A stretch of DNA of 64,000 bases from Oligoflexia bacterium (GTDB taxonomy: Bacteria; Bdellovibrionota; UBA1018), in assembly GCA_023701205.1 (NCBI GenBank), contig JAMPXJ010000008.1, forward strand, positions 62,001 through 126,000, written 5' to 3'. A program made the position numbers and the translations under genes. This document shows, piece by piece, positions 34,819-43,643 of this stretch. A model generated the notes under the pieces. It made no database searches. It was not told the origin of the DNA and worked only from the letters and a program-made list of their open reading frames with translations. Within the stretch, counting starts at the first letter, position 1. Each line of letters begins with the position of its first letter.

Positions 34819-35532
34819 TCAAGTCAAGGAGCCTCGCCGGAGCCGGAAGCCCCAGACGCGACCCAGCGCCTCGATCACGATCCTGCGGTTCATCTTGGAT
34901 TTGCCGACCTTGCGATCTTCGAACACGATCGGGAACTCGGTGATCCGGAACTTCCGGAGATAAGCCCGATACTTGAGCTCGATCTGGAAGGAATAGCCGT
35001 CCGAGCGAAGCGTTCCCAGATCGACCGCCTGAAGCACCTTACGATGCCAGCCGTTGAAGCCGCCCGTGAAATCGCGGATACCCGCGCCGAGGATCAGGCG
35101 CGAGTAGAGGCTGCCACCCCGGCTCAGGATCTTGCGCCCAAGCCCCCAGTTCACCGTCCCGCCGCCCGCCACATAGCGAGAGCCGATCACGACATCATGA
35201 GTGCCCAGCAGCTCCAGCATTCGGGGAAGATATTTGGGATCGTGCGAGAAGTCCGCGTCCATCTCGATGAAAGCGTCGTAGCCCTTTTCCATTCCCCAGC
35301 GGAACCCGTTCACATAAGCCGTGCCCAGGCCCATTTTCCGCGGGCGATGCAGGACTTGAATCCGCGGATTCTGCTGCGAAATCGCATCCGCGAGCTGCCC
35401 CGTCCCGTCGGGAGAGCCGTCATCCACGATCAGGAGATCGACCTCGGGCGGAACGACTGCCATCACGGCCTCGGTCAACGACTTGAGGTTCTCGATCTCG
35501 TTATAGGTCGGAACGACGATCAGAGTACGCAT
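34819..35532 (-). CDS. Polyprenol-phosphate mannosyltransferase-like GT2 glycosyltransferase
   Basis: The 237-residue family 2 glycosyltransferase has VVPTYNEIENL at the N-terminus, LLIVDDGSPDGTG, and the metal-binding EMDADFSHDPKYLP. GSRYVAGGGTVNWGLGRKILSRG and FTGGFNGWHRKVL follow, as in dolichol-phosphate mannose synthases. It has no transmembrane domain. It would charge a lipid carrier with a sugar at the inner membrane for later glycan or lipid A modification. The start overlaps the ssb stop (TGATG), an unexpected coupling of DNA and envelope genes. Confidence 0.87.
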   Translation of the reverse strand: MRTLIVVPTYNEIENLKSLTEAVMAVVPPEVDLLIVDDGSPDGTGQLADAISQQNPRIQVLHRPRKMGLGTAYVNGFRWGMEKGYDAFIEMDADFSHDPKYLPRMLELLGTHDVVIGSRYVAGGGTVNWGLGRKILSRGGSLYSRLILGAGIRDFTGGFNGWHRKVLQAVDLGTLRSDGYSFQIELKYRAYLRKFRITEFPIVFEDRKVGKSKMNRRIVIEALGRVWGFRLRRGSLT

Positions 35533-36008
35533 CAGAACGGAATGTCATCTTCCGTGAACGAAGGGCCGCCGCTCATGCCGCCGCCCTGGCCCATGGGAGA
35601 ACCCATCGGCTCGGCGCCCATGGAATGGCCGTAATTGCCCTGTTCGGCATTATTGGAGACGCGCTCACCGGCACCCACGCCCTGGCCGCCCAGGAACTGG
35701 ACCGTCTGGGCCTGGACTTCGGTGGTGTATTTCGTCTGACCGTCTTTATCCTGCCATTGACGGGTCTGAAGGCGGCCTTCGACATAAGCCTGACGCCCCT
35801 TGGAGAGGTACTGGCCACAAAGCTCCGCCAGCTTGCCCCAAACGACCACCTTATGCCACTCCGTGCGCTCCTGCTTCTGGCCGGACTTATCCGTCCACGA
35901 CTCGTTCGTCGCGACGCTGAAGTTGGCCACCGCGGCGCCGGAGGGCGTATAGCGCACCTCGGGATTTTGCCCCAATCTCCCCACCAAAATCACTTTATTG
36001 ACTGACAT
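35532..36008 (-). CDS. ssb: Single-stranded DNA-binding protein
   Basis: The 158-residue protein has an OB fold ([19 protein letters not shown], then [30 protein letters not shown] and [12 protein letters not shown]) and a Gly/Met-rich flexible tail. The tail ends in the canonical acidic tip DDIPF that recruits partner proteins. It binds single-stranded DNA as a tetramer in replication and repair. ATG 36008 is chosen since it begins [10 protein letters not shown]. No Shine-Dalgarno sequence precedes it, and the promoter-like boxes place the transcript start at the ATG. Confidence 0.95.
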   Translation of the reverse strand: MSVNKVILVGRLGQNPEVRYTPSGAAVANFSVATNESWTDKSGQKQERTEWHKVVVWGKLAELCGQYLSKGRQAYVEGRLQTRQWQDKDGQTKYTTEVQAQTVQFLGGQGVGAGERVSNNAEQGNYGHSMGAEPMGSPMGQGGGMSGGPSFTEDDIPF

Positions 36009-36015
36009 GGGCCAA

Positions 36016-36044
36016 CGATTACGTTCCCGCTTCAAGCCTGTCAA
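36016..36044 (-). promoter_or_regulatory. Putative ssb promoter giving a leaderless transcript
   Basis: A perfect TTGACA box (36039-36044) is separated by 17 bp from TAATCG (36016-36021). The start of transcription would fall at about 36009-36010, almost on the ATG at 36008. The weak second box keeps confidence moderate. Confidence 0.4.
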
Positions 36045-36068
36045 GCAGGCATTTGTCCAAGGAAAAAA

Positions 36069-36536
36069 CTAAACCCCGACCGTCTCCTCAGCCGCATCCT
36101 CGACAGGGGAAGGATGAGCCGGAGCAGGCGCGACGGCGGCTCGGGCGCGCGCTTCGAGCGGCCGCTCCTTCTCGGGAAAAGGAATGTTCTTCTCCGCGAA
36201 CTTGCGCCGCCAGTGCGCCTCGATCTCTTCCCGCGCCCTCTTGGCGTCCACCAGGTAAAGATAGGGATCAAATCCGCAGTGTGGGCAGTTCAGCACCACG
36301 CGCGCCCGGCTTCGAAAAAGAACTTCAAACACCATCCAGAACGGGATGAACGAAATGATTCCTTTCCACCCCAGCCATTGCCAGCTGGCCAGCATGAACA
36401 CCACCGAGGTGAGGCCTACCTGAAAATAGTGCTTCGCCGCAGGCTTCGTCCGAGTCGCGACCTTGCGCGTCGCACGGCAAAGGGGACAGTAAAACGACCA
36501 GGCGTGACTGTGACGGTTTTTCCAGATGGATTTCAA
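36069..36536 (-). CDS. Small membrane protein with two CXXC zinc-ribbon-like pairs
   Basis: The protein has about 155 residues. YCPLCRATRK near residue 17 and LNCPHCGFDPYLYLVDAKRAREE near residue 85 supply two CXXC pairs that could share one metal ion. Between them lie hydrophobic stretches (VGLTSVVFMLASWQWLGW, then IISFIPFWMVFEVLF). The C-terminus is Ala/Pro/Glu-rich. TTG 36536 is the likely start because GGGAGG stands 9 bases upstream; longer starts would overlap the divergent gene. I do not recognise the family. It is divergent from the Rsm22-family gene. Confidence 0.55.
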   Translation of the reverse strand: MKSIWKNRHSHAWSFYCPLCRATRKVATRTKPAAKHYFQVGLTSVVFMLASWQWLGWKGIISFIPFWMVFEVLFRSRARVVLNCPHCGFDPYLYLVDAKRAREEIEAHWRRKFAEKNIPFPEKERPLEARARAAVAPAPAHPSPVEDAAEETVGV

Positions 36537-36577
36537 GCCTCGCGCCCTCCCAACAAAAAGTGTAGCATAAGCCCCAC

Positions 36578-37750
36578 ATGGCGCAAAAATCCCGGAAACC
36601 ATCCCTGACGCATCGCGTTAACTCTTTTCCTGCGGCCTGGTCCTGGTTTGTGGACGAGCTCATTCCGACTTATGTCAAGCGCACCTACAGTCCGCGAGAG
36701 AGTTGGAAAGACAAGCCGTTCACCACCGAAGACGCCCGCTTCTTTTTCAAAGGCATCAGCGAGCTTTCGGAGCTCTTCACGGAGGAACGCCCCACGAAGC
36801 TGCCTGAGTATTTCGCGCATCCCAAATTCCGGTCGGCCTACCTGCTCTATTTTCTGCCGCTCCAGGCGGCGAAGTTTCTGAGCGTCTTCCAGCTTCATCC
36901 CGAGGCGACCCAGGCCGCGCTCAAGCACGCAGCAAAAACCGGCACGCTTCATCTCGCGGATCTCGGGGCCGGTCCTGGCACTGCCTCGATCGCCTTTCTT
37001 CTCTGGCTGCTCGATCAGCCTCTGCCGGATGGCCGCAAGGAGCTGCCCACGATCGAGCTGCACTGGTTTGATACCAATCGCGCGATCATGGACGACGGCG
37101 CGGCGTTGATTCAAGCGCTCTCGGACCAGTTCCCGAAGCTCCGGGGCAAGGTACAAGGCCATATGCACGGAGAGCCCTGGTGGAAAGCAACGCCCCGCCT
37201 TCCGCGAGAAACCTCGCTCATCTTTTTCGGCAACGTGCTCAACGAGGCGGCGCTGCCGCAGCAGGCCTCCTGGTCGGCGATCCTCGAACGCGCGCAGGGG
37301 GCGGGCACCCTTTACATCGAGCCTGCCCTGAAGCGCTCTTCTCAGCTGCTTTCGCAGCTTCGCGACGAGCTTCTCGAAGCGGGGGCGATCGAAAACTCGG
37401 CACGCTCGATCTGGGGCCCCTGCCTGCACGCCGAGCGCTGCCCGCTGGCCGCCGGACGCGACTGGTGCCATTTTTCCGTGCCGGTCGAAATCCCAGGCCG
37501 CTGGTTCACGTCCTTTTCGAAAGGATTAGGCTCCGAGCGCCAATGGGTGAAGTTCTCCTACCTCTGGCTGTCCTCGCCCGAGGCGCGGGCCCCGGTCCCT
37601 TCTCCGCGCCTTCGCCGCGTCGTGAGCGATCCGATCCAGAAAGACCGTAACGCGGATGTCGTTCTGATCTGCGAGCCTGAGCGGCCGGGCCGCATCCGGG
37701 TGCCCTCCTCCAGGCACGTTCATCGCGGCGATCTGATAACCGAAGACTGA
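36578..37750 (+). CDS. Rsm22-family ribosomal small-subunit methyltransferase-like protein
   Basis: The 390-residue protein has a class I methyltransferase motif I (LADLGAGPGTASIAF at about 126-140), a GNVLNEAAL segment and the cysteine cluster GPCLHAERCPLAAGRDWCHF (about 282-301), with a further Cys in LICEPE. Rsm22 (METTL17) proteins carry such a cluster, reported to hold iron-sulfur, and are needed for assembly of mitochondrial small ribosomal subunits; bacterial members are less studied. No Shine-Dalgarno site is seen before the ATG. It stands between ssb-linked genes and the efflux operon. Confidence 0.82.
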   Translation: MAQKSRKPSLTHRVNSFPAAWSWFVDELIPTYVKRTYSPRESWKDKPFTTEDARFFFKGISELSELFTEERPTKLPEYFAHPKFRSAYLLYFLPLQAAKFLSVFQLHPEATQAALKHAAKTGTLHLADLGAGPGTASIAFLLWLLDQPLPDGRKELPTIELHWFDTNRAIMDDGAALIQALSDQFPKLRGKVQGHMHGEPWWKATPRLPRETSLIFFGNVLNEAALPQQASWSAILERAQGAGTLYIEPALKRSSQLLSQLRDELLEAGAIENSARSIWGPCLHAERCPLAAGRDWCHFSVPVEIPGRWFTSFSKGLGSERQWVKFSYLWLSSPEARAPVPSPRLRRVVSDPIQKDRNADVVLICEPERPGRIRVPSSRHVHRGDLITED

Positions 37751-37780
37751 TTCCGGCGGTCTCATTCGCCTTGAAATGAC

Positions 37781-37809
37781 TTGACGCAGCAAGGATCAGC
37801 GGCTAAACC
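37781..37809 (+). promoter_or_regulatory. Putative promoter of the efflux operon
   Basis: TTGACG (37781-37786) and TAAACC (37804-37809) are separated by 17 bp. They stand 31 bases before the start codon of the membrane-fusion protein gene. The first box is 5 of 6 to consensus, the second weaker. Confidence 0.4.
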
Positions 37810-37840
37810 CTCCAAAACTATTTTTTTCTGGGGGCTTCCG

Positions 37841-38692
37841 ATGAAATACCTGCTGGCGCTTTTACTGCTTGCGATTCAACCCTCTTCGCACGCACTGGAG
37901 CAAAAGCCCCAGATCCCCACCGTGTTCATCCGACCTGCCGCAGTCACCGACCTCTTTGAGGTCCTCACCTATCCTGCTCGCGTCTCCGCGAAGATCAATG
38001 CCACCTTGCTGGCTGAGACGGATGGCGTCGTGACCCGGATCCTTGCACCCCTCGGCCAACGGGTGACCCGCGGCCAGCGGATCCTCACCATCACCCACAC
38101 GGACCCCATCTATCAATATGCGCCCGCGACGATCACCGCTCCGATCTGCGGCATCGTCAGCGCCATCGAAGTCACCGAAGGCAGCCAGGTCGCCAAAGGA
38201 AGCCGAGTGGCCGCGGTCCTCGATCCTTCCAAGGTGAAGATCCAGGCCGAGGTGCCCGCCCCCGACCTCGCCGCGCTCAAGCGCGGGCTCACCGGCGAAT
38301 TCCGGGTAGGCGGACGCGAGAAGCCGCTCCCGGTCCGGATCCACGGGCTCAGCCCCTTCGTCGATCCCGCCACCGGCACCGCGACCTGCGAGATCGAGCT
38401 TCTCTCCGCCGAAGCGCTCGCGCCGGGCGGCCTGGGACAAGTCTCCTTCAAGGTGAATTCGCGCAAAGGGATCACTCTGCCCGACCATGCGATCGGCTAT
38501 CAGGGTAGCAACCCCTACGTGCGGATCGTCGAAGGCGGCAAAGCCAAGCGCGTCTCCGTCGTCCTGGGCTCCAAGCAGCAGGGTCTCGTCGAGGTTCTCA
38601 AAGGCGTGCCCGAGAACGCCGCGGTCATCGAGCGTTCGAGCCGCTTCGTCGCCGACGGTGACGAGGTCAAGGTCGAAGGATCGGCTCAGTGA
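37841..38692 (+). CDS. RND efflux membrane-fusion (periplasmic adaptor) protein
   Basis: The 283-residue protein has a signal peptide (ending near PSSHALEQ). A barrel-sandwich hybrid follows (VSAKINATLLAETDGVVTRI, then LGQRVTRGQRILTI and a second half APICGIVSAIEVTEGSQVAKGSRV) and beta-barrel segments. The long coiled-coil hairpin typical of AcrA/MexA is nearly absent between the two halves, so it is a compact adaptor. It links the inner-membrane pump to the outer-membrane factor. It overlaps the pump gene by 4 bp. Substrate unknown. Confidence 0.85.
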   Translation: MKYLLALLLLAIQPSSHALEQKPQIPTVFIRPAAVTDLFEVLTYPARVSAKINATLLAETDGVVTRILAPLGQRVTRGQRILTITHTDPIYQYAPATITAPICGIVSAIEVTEGSQVAKGSRVAAVLDPSKVKIQAEVPAPDLAALKRGLTGEFRVGGREKPLPVRIHGLSPFVDPATGTATCEIELLSAEALAPGGLGQVSFKVNSRKGITLPDHAIGYQGSNPYVRIVEGGKAKRVSVVLGSKQQGLVEVLKGVPENAAVIERSSRFVADGDEVKVEGSAQ

Positions 38693-41600
38693 GCCGTCTC
38701 TACGCCTCTCCGCTTCGGGTCTATCTTTGCCTGGCCGCGCTCGCCATCGCGGGCCTGGTCTCCGGCGCGCGCCTGCCGGTGTCTCTCTTCCCCAATACGG
38801 CCAAGCCCAATATCGTCGTGAACGTCTCGTACGGCGGCGGTACCGCGGGCGACTTCCTTCAGGCCTATGGGCGCGCCTTGGAGGAACAGCTGCGGGCGGT
38901 CTCGTCCGAAACACTCGAAGTACAGGCGTTCAAAGCCAATTACGGCTCTTCCAGAGCCAACTACACGCTGGAGTTCCGCTGGGGCAACTCGCCCACCGAA
39001 GCGCTCAAGGAAGTGCAGCTCGTCGCGAACTCCTTCGCGAGCCGGCTCCCCACCGAGATCCGCGAATCCCTCGGCGTCTGGACCAATAACGAGAACTCCG
39101 GCTTCCTGGCCGTAAGCTTCTACAGCGCCACCCGGAGCCTTGACGAGCTTTACGACCTGCTCGAGCCCACGCTGGTGCCGCCGCTCTCCCGCGTGAAGGA
39201 CGCGGCCGAGGCGGATCTCTGGAATCCTTCGCGCAAGGAGATCCAGATCGAGCTCGATCCCGAGAAGATGGCCGCGCTCCAGCTCTTCCCCCGCGATGTC
39301 GAGCGCGCGATCTCGGGCACGATGTCGGGCTTCGGTGGCGGGTCCGTGACCGTGGGCCTGCGGAATCTCGGGATCGAGATCGCGCGGCCGGTCAACGGCC
39401 TGGCGGATCTCTCGCGGATCATCGTGACCACGCGGGGTGGCCGCATCGTCCATCTCTCCGACATCGCCAAGATCGATTTCGCGGCGGCCGGCAAGAACGC
39501 CCGTAGCTTCAAAACCAGCGGAGCTCCGAGCCTGATTCTCTTCGCGACCCCAAAAGCCGGCGGCAACGTCAAGCGAATGAGCGAGGAGATCCTGGCCATC
39601 ATCGGGCAAACGATGCCTTCGCTTCCGAAGGACGTCGAGTTCCGCGTGCTCGTTGACCCTTCCGAGTTCATCCGCGCCTCGATCAGGAACGTCCTGCACG
39701 AGGTAGCCCTGGGCGCGCTGCTTGCCGTGGCCATTCTCTTTCTTTTCATCGGCAGCTTCCGCAATACCGTGACCGCCGCGATCGAGATCCCTCTGAGCAT
39801 GATCCTCGCGTTCATCCTGATGCGGCTCTCGGACATGAACCTCAACCTCATCTCGCTCGGCGGGCTCGCGCTCTCGGCGGGCATGAACGTCGACGCTTCG
39901 GTCGTGGTGATGGAGAACATCTTCCGCCGCTTCGAGGGGGTGACCGGCAAGCTCCCTTTCCAGGAGCGACTGCGCCTCGTCTCTGAAGCCGTCGCCGAGG
40001 TGCGCTTCCCGGTGATCGCCTCGACGCTGGCCTCGCTCGTCGTCTTCCTTCCGCTCGCCTTCACCTCCGAACTGAGCTACGCCATCCTGGGCGATCTCGC
40101 GAAGACCGTCGTGTTTTCCCACGGGTTTTCCGCGCTCGTGGCGCTGATTCTCGTCCCCACGGTCCGCCTGCAGCTCCTGGCTCGCGGCGACGACAACGCG
40201 GCCCATTCCCCGATCGAGCCCTGGATCAAGCGTTTCGAGAACCGCTACGGCGAGCTCCTCGCCGCATTCATCGACTCAGGCCGGCGCAAGATCGTGGTCT
40301 ATTCCGGGCTTGCGGCGCTCCTGGCGGTGCTCGCTTTCGCCGTCCTGCCCCGCCTTCCCAAGGAGATCATCGGCACGCCCGATACTGACTGGATGGTGCT
40401 CGCCATTAGTACCCAGGGGAACTCCTTCGTCCGCCAGATGGAATCGCAGACCGAGGAGATCGAGACCGCCCTGCTCAAGGAGTTCGGCGAGAAGATCCAG
40501 TATACCTTCACCCAGGTGCAGAGCGCGGACCACTCCAACATCATGGCCCGCCTCAAGCGCAAGAAGGACATGCGCGCGCTCTGGAAGTCCATGGAAGAGC
40601 GCTTCGTCAACACGCCCTTCGTCCGCTACTGGGTCGGTCCCTGGAATCCGGCCGAGCTCCCCATCCCGAACCCACCCGAGCTGCGGATCGCGCTCCGGGG
40701 CGGCACGCTCGAGGAGCGCGCCGAGGCGACCGATTCGCTGCAGACGCTGCTGCAGGAGAAGCAGGTGCTCCCCCGCATCTGGACCCGGCCCGGCGTCAGC
40801 CATACCGAGAGCATCGTGCTTCGCCCGGGCGCCGAGCAATGGGCCGCCCTGCGCGCGCAGGAAGGCGGCCTCCATCCCGGCGATCTCGCGGATCTCGCGC
40901 GCGTCGCGACCGAAGGCAAGCGCGTCGGCAGTCTCCTGATCGCGGGAAAGGAGTCCTCCCTCTTTCTCCGTTACCCCGAAGGCTTGATCGCCACGCCCGA
41001 GGCCCTGGGCGCATTTCCCGTCGGCATCGCTTCGCGGATCGTCCCGCTCAAGGCGCTCGCGCGCGTGCAAGTCGAGACCGTTCCGCCCACGATCTATCGC
41101 GAAGACGGGCGCGAGCTTTTCCTGATCGAAGGCAAGCAGAACGAGTCGTCCGAAGGCAAAGGCGACAAGGCTTTTCTCACCAAGGCCCGCGCGCTCGTCG
41201 CTCAGTGGGCCCAAGGCAAAAAGATCACGCCCCAGTTCGAGGACGCCGAGAAGGACCTCAACGAGGCGCTGCGCCAGCTCGGGATCGCCGTCGCGCTTTC
41301 GGTGCTCCTGATCTTCCTCACGCTGCTGATCCAGTTCGGCGACGTGATGAGCGCGGCGCTCGTGCTCGTGGCCGTGCCCCTGGGCTTCATCGGCGTGCTG
41401 ATCTCTCTTTTCGCGTTCCAAAGCAGCCTCTCGCTCAACTCGGTGCTCGGCGTGATTCTTCTCAACGGGCTCGCCGTCGCCAACAGCATCATCCTCGTGG
41501 ACTTTCTCAAGCGCCGGGTCGAGGCCGGGCTGAGCCCCCGTGATGCCGCGATCCAGGCGGCGCGCCAGCGGCTGCGCCCCATCCTGATCACCTCGCTCAC

Positions 41601-43089
41601 CACGGTGCTCGGCATGCTTCCCGTGGCGCTCGGAATGGGCGAGGGCGGCCGCATTCTGCAGCCCCTCGGCATCGCCGTGACCGGCGGCCTTTGGGTTTCG
41701 ATGAGCCTGACGCTCTTCGTGGTGCCCGCGCTGCAGGTCTCCTATCTCGATTGGAAGCGACGCCGCGGCCACGGGTTCCGCGTCCTTCCATCGTTCCTTC
41801 TCTGCGTCGGCCTGAGCCTTCTCGCGCCGATGCGCTCGCCCCTGGCCGCCGAAACGCCCGCCTCACCACCGGCCCGACTCAGCTTCGACCAGGCCCTCGA
41901 GCGTATCCTTTCGCGCTCCACCCGGATCGGGATCGGCGAGCTCGAGCTCGCCGAAGGACAGGCCCGGAATCTCCCTTCTCGACTGCACTTCCTGCCCTCG
42001 ATCTCCCTGGGCGCGAAGCAGAGCACGAGCTCCATCGGAACCGGCACGGACTCCTCACGTACTTCCTCGCGCAGCATCGAGGCCGACGCGACGATCAATC
42101 TCTTCCGCTTTGGCGCCGACGCCGCGGCCTCGAAGGCCGCGATCCACGAAGAAACGGCCCTCCGCCAGCAGGCCGATTCCGCCCGGCTTGAAGCCGAAGC
42201 CGAAGCCGCTGCGGCCCTGCTGCAGGTGATCCGGCGCTCGCAGGAGATCCAGATCCTCACCCGGCTCGCGAAGATGGAGGAGGACTCCGTCCGGATCGCC
42301 CGGGAACGTTATGCGAGGGGTCTGCTTCCCCTGCAAGAGGTGGAAAAGGTTTCGATCGACCTAGAGAATGCCCGCGCCCGCCTCAGCGACGGGGAAGTTC
42401 GGGCTGCGGAAGCGAGTGCCCGCCTCGTCGCGCTCCTGGGTCAAGCCGATCTCGATCACGACTGGCCTTGGATCAATCGTCTCAAGCAGGGCTCCTTCGA
42501 TTCCCTTCTCGGCGCGCCTTCGGGGGTTCCGCTTCAACACCCGCGCGTGCGCGCTGCCGCATCGCGCGCCCAGGCCGAGGAGGAGCTGCTCTCGCGGCAA
42601 TACCGGCTGCTCCTGCCTTCGCTCGACGCAAGCCTGGTTTACGGCTACTACGAGCCCAAAGCCCAGGCAAGCTATCCTGCCTGGACCGGCGTCCTGACGC
42701 TTTCGCTTCCCGTCTTCGATCGCCTGGCGGGAATTTCCCGGACCAAAGCCCTGGCCCGCTCGCGCGAAGCCGCCCTGCTTCGGTTGGAGCAAAGCCAGCG
42801 CGACGCTCTAGAGACGTGGGAAGCCGTCACGCAAGGCTTCCGTGCCGCTCGGAGCTCCGCGCTCGCCCGCGAGAAGACTCTTCTGACCACCCGCAAGCTC
42901 TACGAGGACGGACTCAAGCGCTTTCAGCAAGGCCGCATGACCACGAATGAGCTTTTCGTCGAGCAGTCGCGCCTTTCCGAAACGGAATTCCTGGCGGTCG
43001 AAAGCTGGAGCGCTGCACACCTGGCTCTGACTCGCCTTTGCCACACGCTGGGCAAACGCCTCGCGGGCTGTCTCACCGAACTGAACTGA
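38689..43089 (+). CDS. RND permease fused in frame to a TolC-like outer-membrane factor
   Basis: This is one continuous 1466-codon frame. Residues 1-1022 are a complete AcrB-type permease: N-terminal helix, porter domains and GGLALSAGMNVDASVVVMEN with one Asp of the proton relay. The second half repeats the fold, with GVILLNGLAVANSIILVDF and a last helix ending in LDWKRRRGHG. Residues 1030-1054 form a hydrophobic segment (FRVLPSFLLCVGLSLLAP, then SPLAA before E1055) that looks like a signal peptide. Residues 1055-1466 are an outer-membrane efflux protein with LSFDQALERILSRS, two coiled-coil repeats and DASLVYGYYEP-like strands. No stop or clear new start lies at the junction. The usual arrangement is two separate genes. 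The product may be cleaved by signal peptidase after residue 1054. Confidence 0.85.
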   Translation: MSRLYASPLRVYLCLAALAIAGLVSGARLPVSLFPNTAKPNIVVNVSYGGGTAGDFLQAYGRALEEQLRAVSSETLEVQAFKANYGSSRANYTLEFRWGNSPTEALKEVQLVANSFASRLPTEIRESLGVWTNNENSGFLAVSFYSATRSLDELYDLLEPTLVPPLSRVKDAAEADLWNPSRKEIQIELDPEKMAALQLFPRDVERAISGTMSGFGGGSVTVGLRNLGIEIARPVNGLADLSRIIVTTRGGRIVHLSDIAKIDFAAAGKNARSFKTSGAPSLILFATPKAGGNVKRMSEEILAIIGQTMPSLPKDVEFRVLVDPSEFIRASIRNVLHEVALGALLAVAILFLFIGSFRNTVTAAIEIPLSMILAFILMRLSDMNLNLISLGGLALSAGMNVDASVVVMENIFRRFEGVTGKLPFQERLRLVSEAVAEVRFPVIASTLASLVVFLPLAFTSELSYAILGDLAKTVVFSHGFSALVALILVPTVRLQLLARGDDNAAHSPIEPWIKRFENRYGELLAAFIDSGRRKIVVYSGLAALLAVLAFAVLPRLPKEIIGTPDTDWMVLAISTQGNSFVRQMESQTEEIETALLKEFGEKIQYTFTQVQSADHSNIMARLKRKKDMRALWKSMEERFVNTPFVRYWVGPWNPAELPIPNPPELRIALRGGTLEERAEATDSLQTLLQEKQVLPRIWTRPGVSHTESIVLRPGAEQWAALRAQEGGLHPGDLADLARVATEGKRVGSLLIAGKESSLFLRYPEGLIATPEALGAFPVGIASRIVPLKALARVQVETVPPTIYREDGRELFLIEGKQNESSEGKGDKAFLTKARALVAQWAQGKKITPQFEDAEKDLNEALRQLGIAVALSVLLIFLTLLIQFGDVMSAALVLVAVPLGFIGVLISLFAFQSSLSLNSVLGVILLNGLAVANSIILVDFLKRRVEAGLSPRDAAIQAARQRLRPILITSLTTVLGMLPVALGMGEGGRILQPLGIAVTGGLWVSMSLTLFVVPALQVSYLDWKRRRGHGFRVLPSFLLCVGLSLLAPMRSPLAAETPASPPARLSFDQALERILSRSTRIGIGELELAEGQARNLPSRLHFLPSISLGAKQSTSSIGTGTDSSRTSSRSIEADATINLFRFGADAAASKAAIHEETALRQQADSARLEAEAEAAAALLQVIRRSQEIQILTRLAKMEEDSVRIARERYARGLLPLQEVEKVSIDLENARARLSDGEVRAAEASARLVALLGQADLDHDWPWINRLKQGSFDSLLGAPSGVPLQHPRVRAAASRAQAEEELLSRQYRLLLPSLDASLVYGYYEPKAQASYPAWTGVLTLSLPVFDRLAGISRTKALARSREAALLRLEQSQRDALETWEAVTQGFRAARSSALAREKTLLTTRKLYEDGLKRFQQGRMTTNELFVEQSRLSETEFLAVESWSAAHLALTRLCHTLGKRLAGCLTELN

Positions 43090-43643
43090 TCCACAGCTGC
43101 CCCAACGACGCGCGAAGCGCGGAGCGGAGAGAGCGAGCGTTATAAAGAGATCCGGCTGGCTCCCTTTCGGGAGCCAGCGGCCTGAGGTGGGAAAAGTAGC
43201 GGATTTTGGAAAGTGCAATTTTTTGATGACATCTGCCGCCCCCACTGCTGACGTACCGCCATTCACACACGCAGCGAAATGTCCTGCAGGGGGTTATTGC
43301 AGCCGTTGTGCCAGGGGGCGGCCCAATGACCTTTTTTAAAATCGTGAGCTCTAGCTTCTCGAACCGCCTCGCGTTTTTCACTTCGCCTGAGCCAGCCTGA
43401 TCCCCCGAATTCCGCTCCTGGAGCGGATCCCGAGCTCTCTATACCTATGGCTTTCTTGACGGGGTGTGGTCGAAACGCCCCAGGGACCGAAGGCCCATCC
43501 CCCTTCCAAAAACATAAAAACAATGGAAACCAAGGGTTTGGAATTGCTCTGTTGCAATGCTTCTCATTGCAAACTGCTTTTCAACCGGGGGAAAGGGTGC
43601 GCTTTGCCTCCAGCGAAATCGAAGAGGGGAACCGAGCATGAAT
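43090..43643. other. 554-bp intergenic stretch between convergent genes, no gene found
   Basis: The stretch is lower in GC than its flanks and has no frame with credible coding features. Besides the hairpin at 43155-43178, it has a TCCGCTC-CTG-GAGCGGA repeat (43411-43427) and short T or A runs (43220-43226, 43330-43336). Nothing like a tRNA, known riboswitch or CRISPR was recognised. It may hold transcription ends for both neighbours or be a remnant of a lost gene. Confidence 0.6.
43155..43178 (+). terminator. Strong hairpin after the efflux operon
   Basis: GCTGGCTCCC and GGGAGCCAGC form a perfect 10-bp stem around TTTC, 66 bases after the RND-OMF stop codon. No run of T follows on the plus strand, so it may be an RNA-stabilising 3' hairpin or a terminator of mixed type rather than a classical intrinsic one. 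Confidence 0.45.

Noticed and set aside
43520..43560. A sigma-54 promoter (TGGAATTGCTCTGTTGCA)
   Set aside because: The GG and GC dinucleotides are 12 bases apart instead of 10, and no gene follows in the right place.
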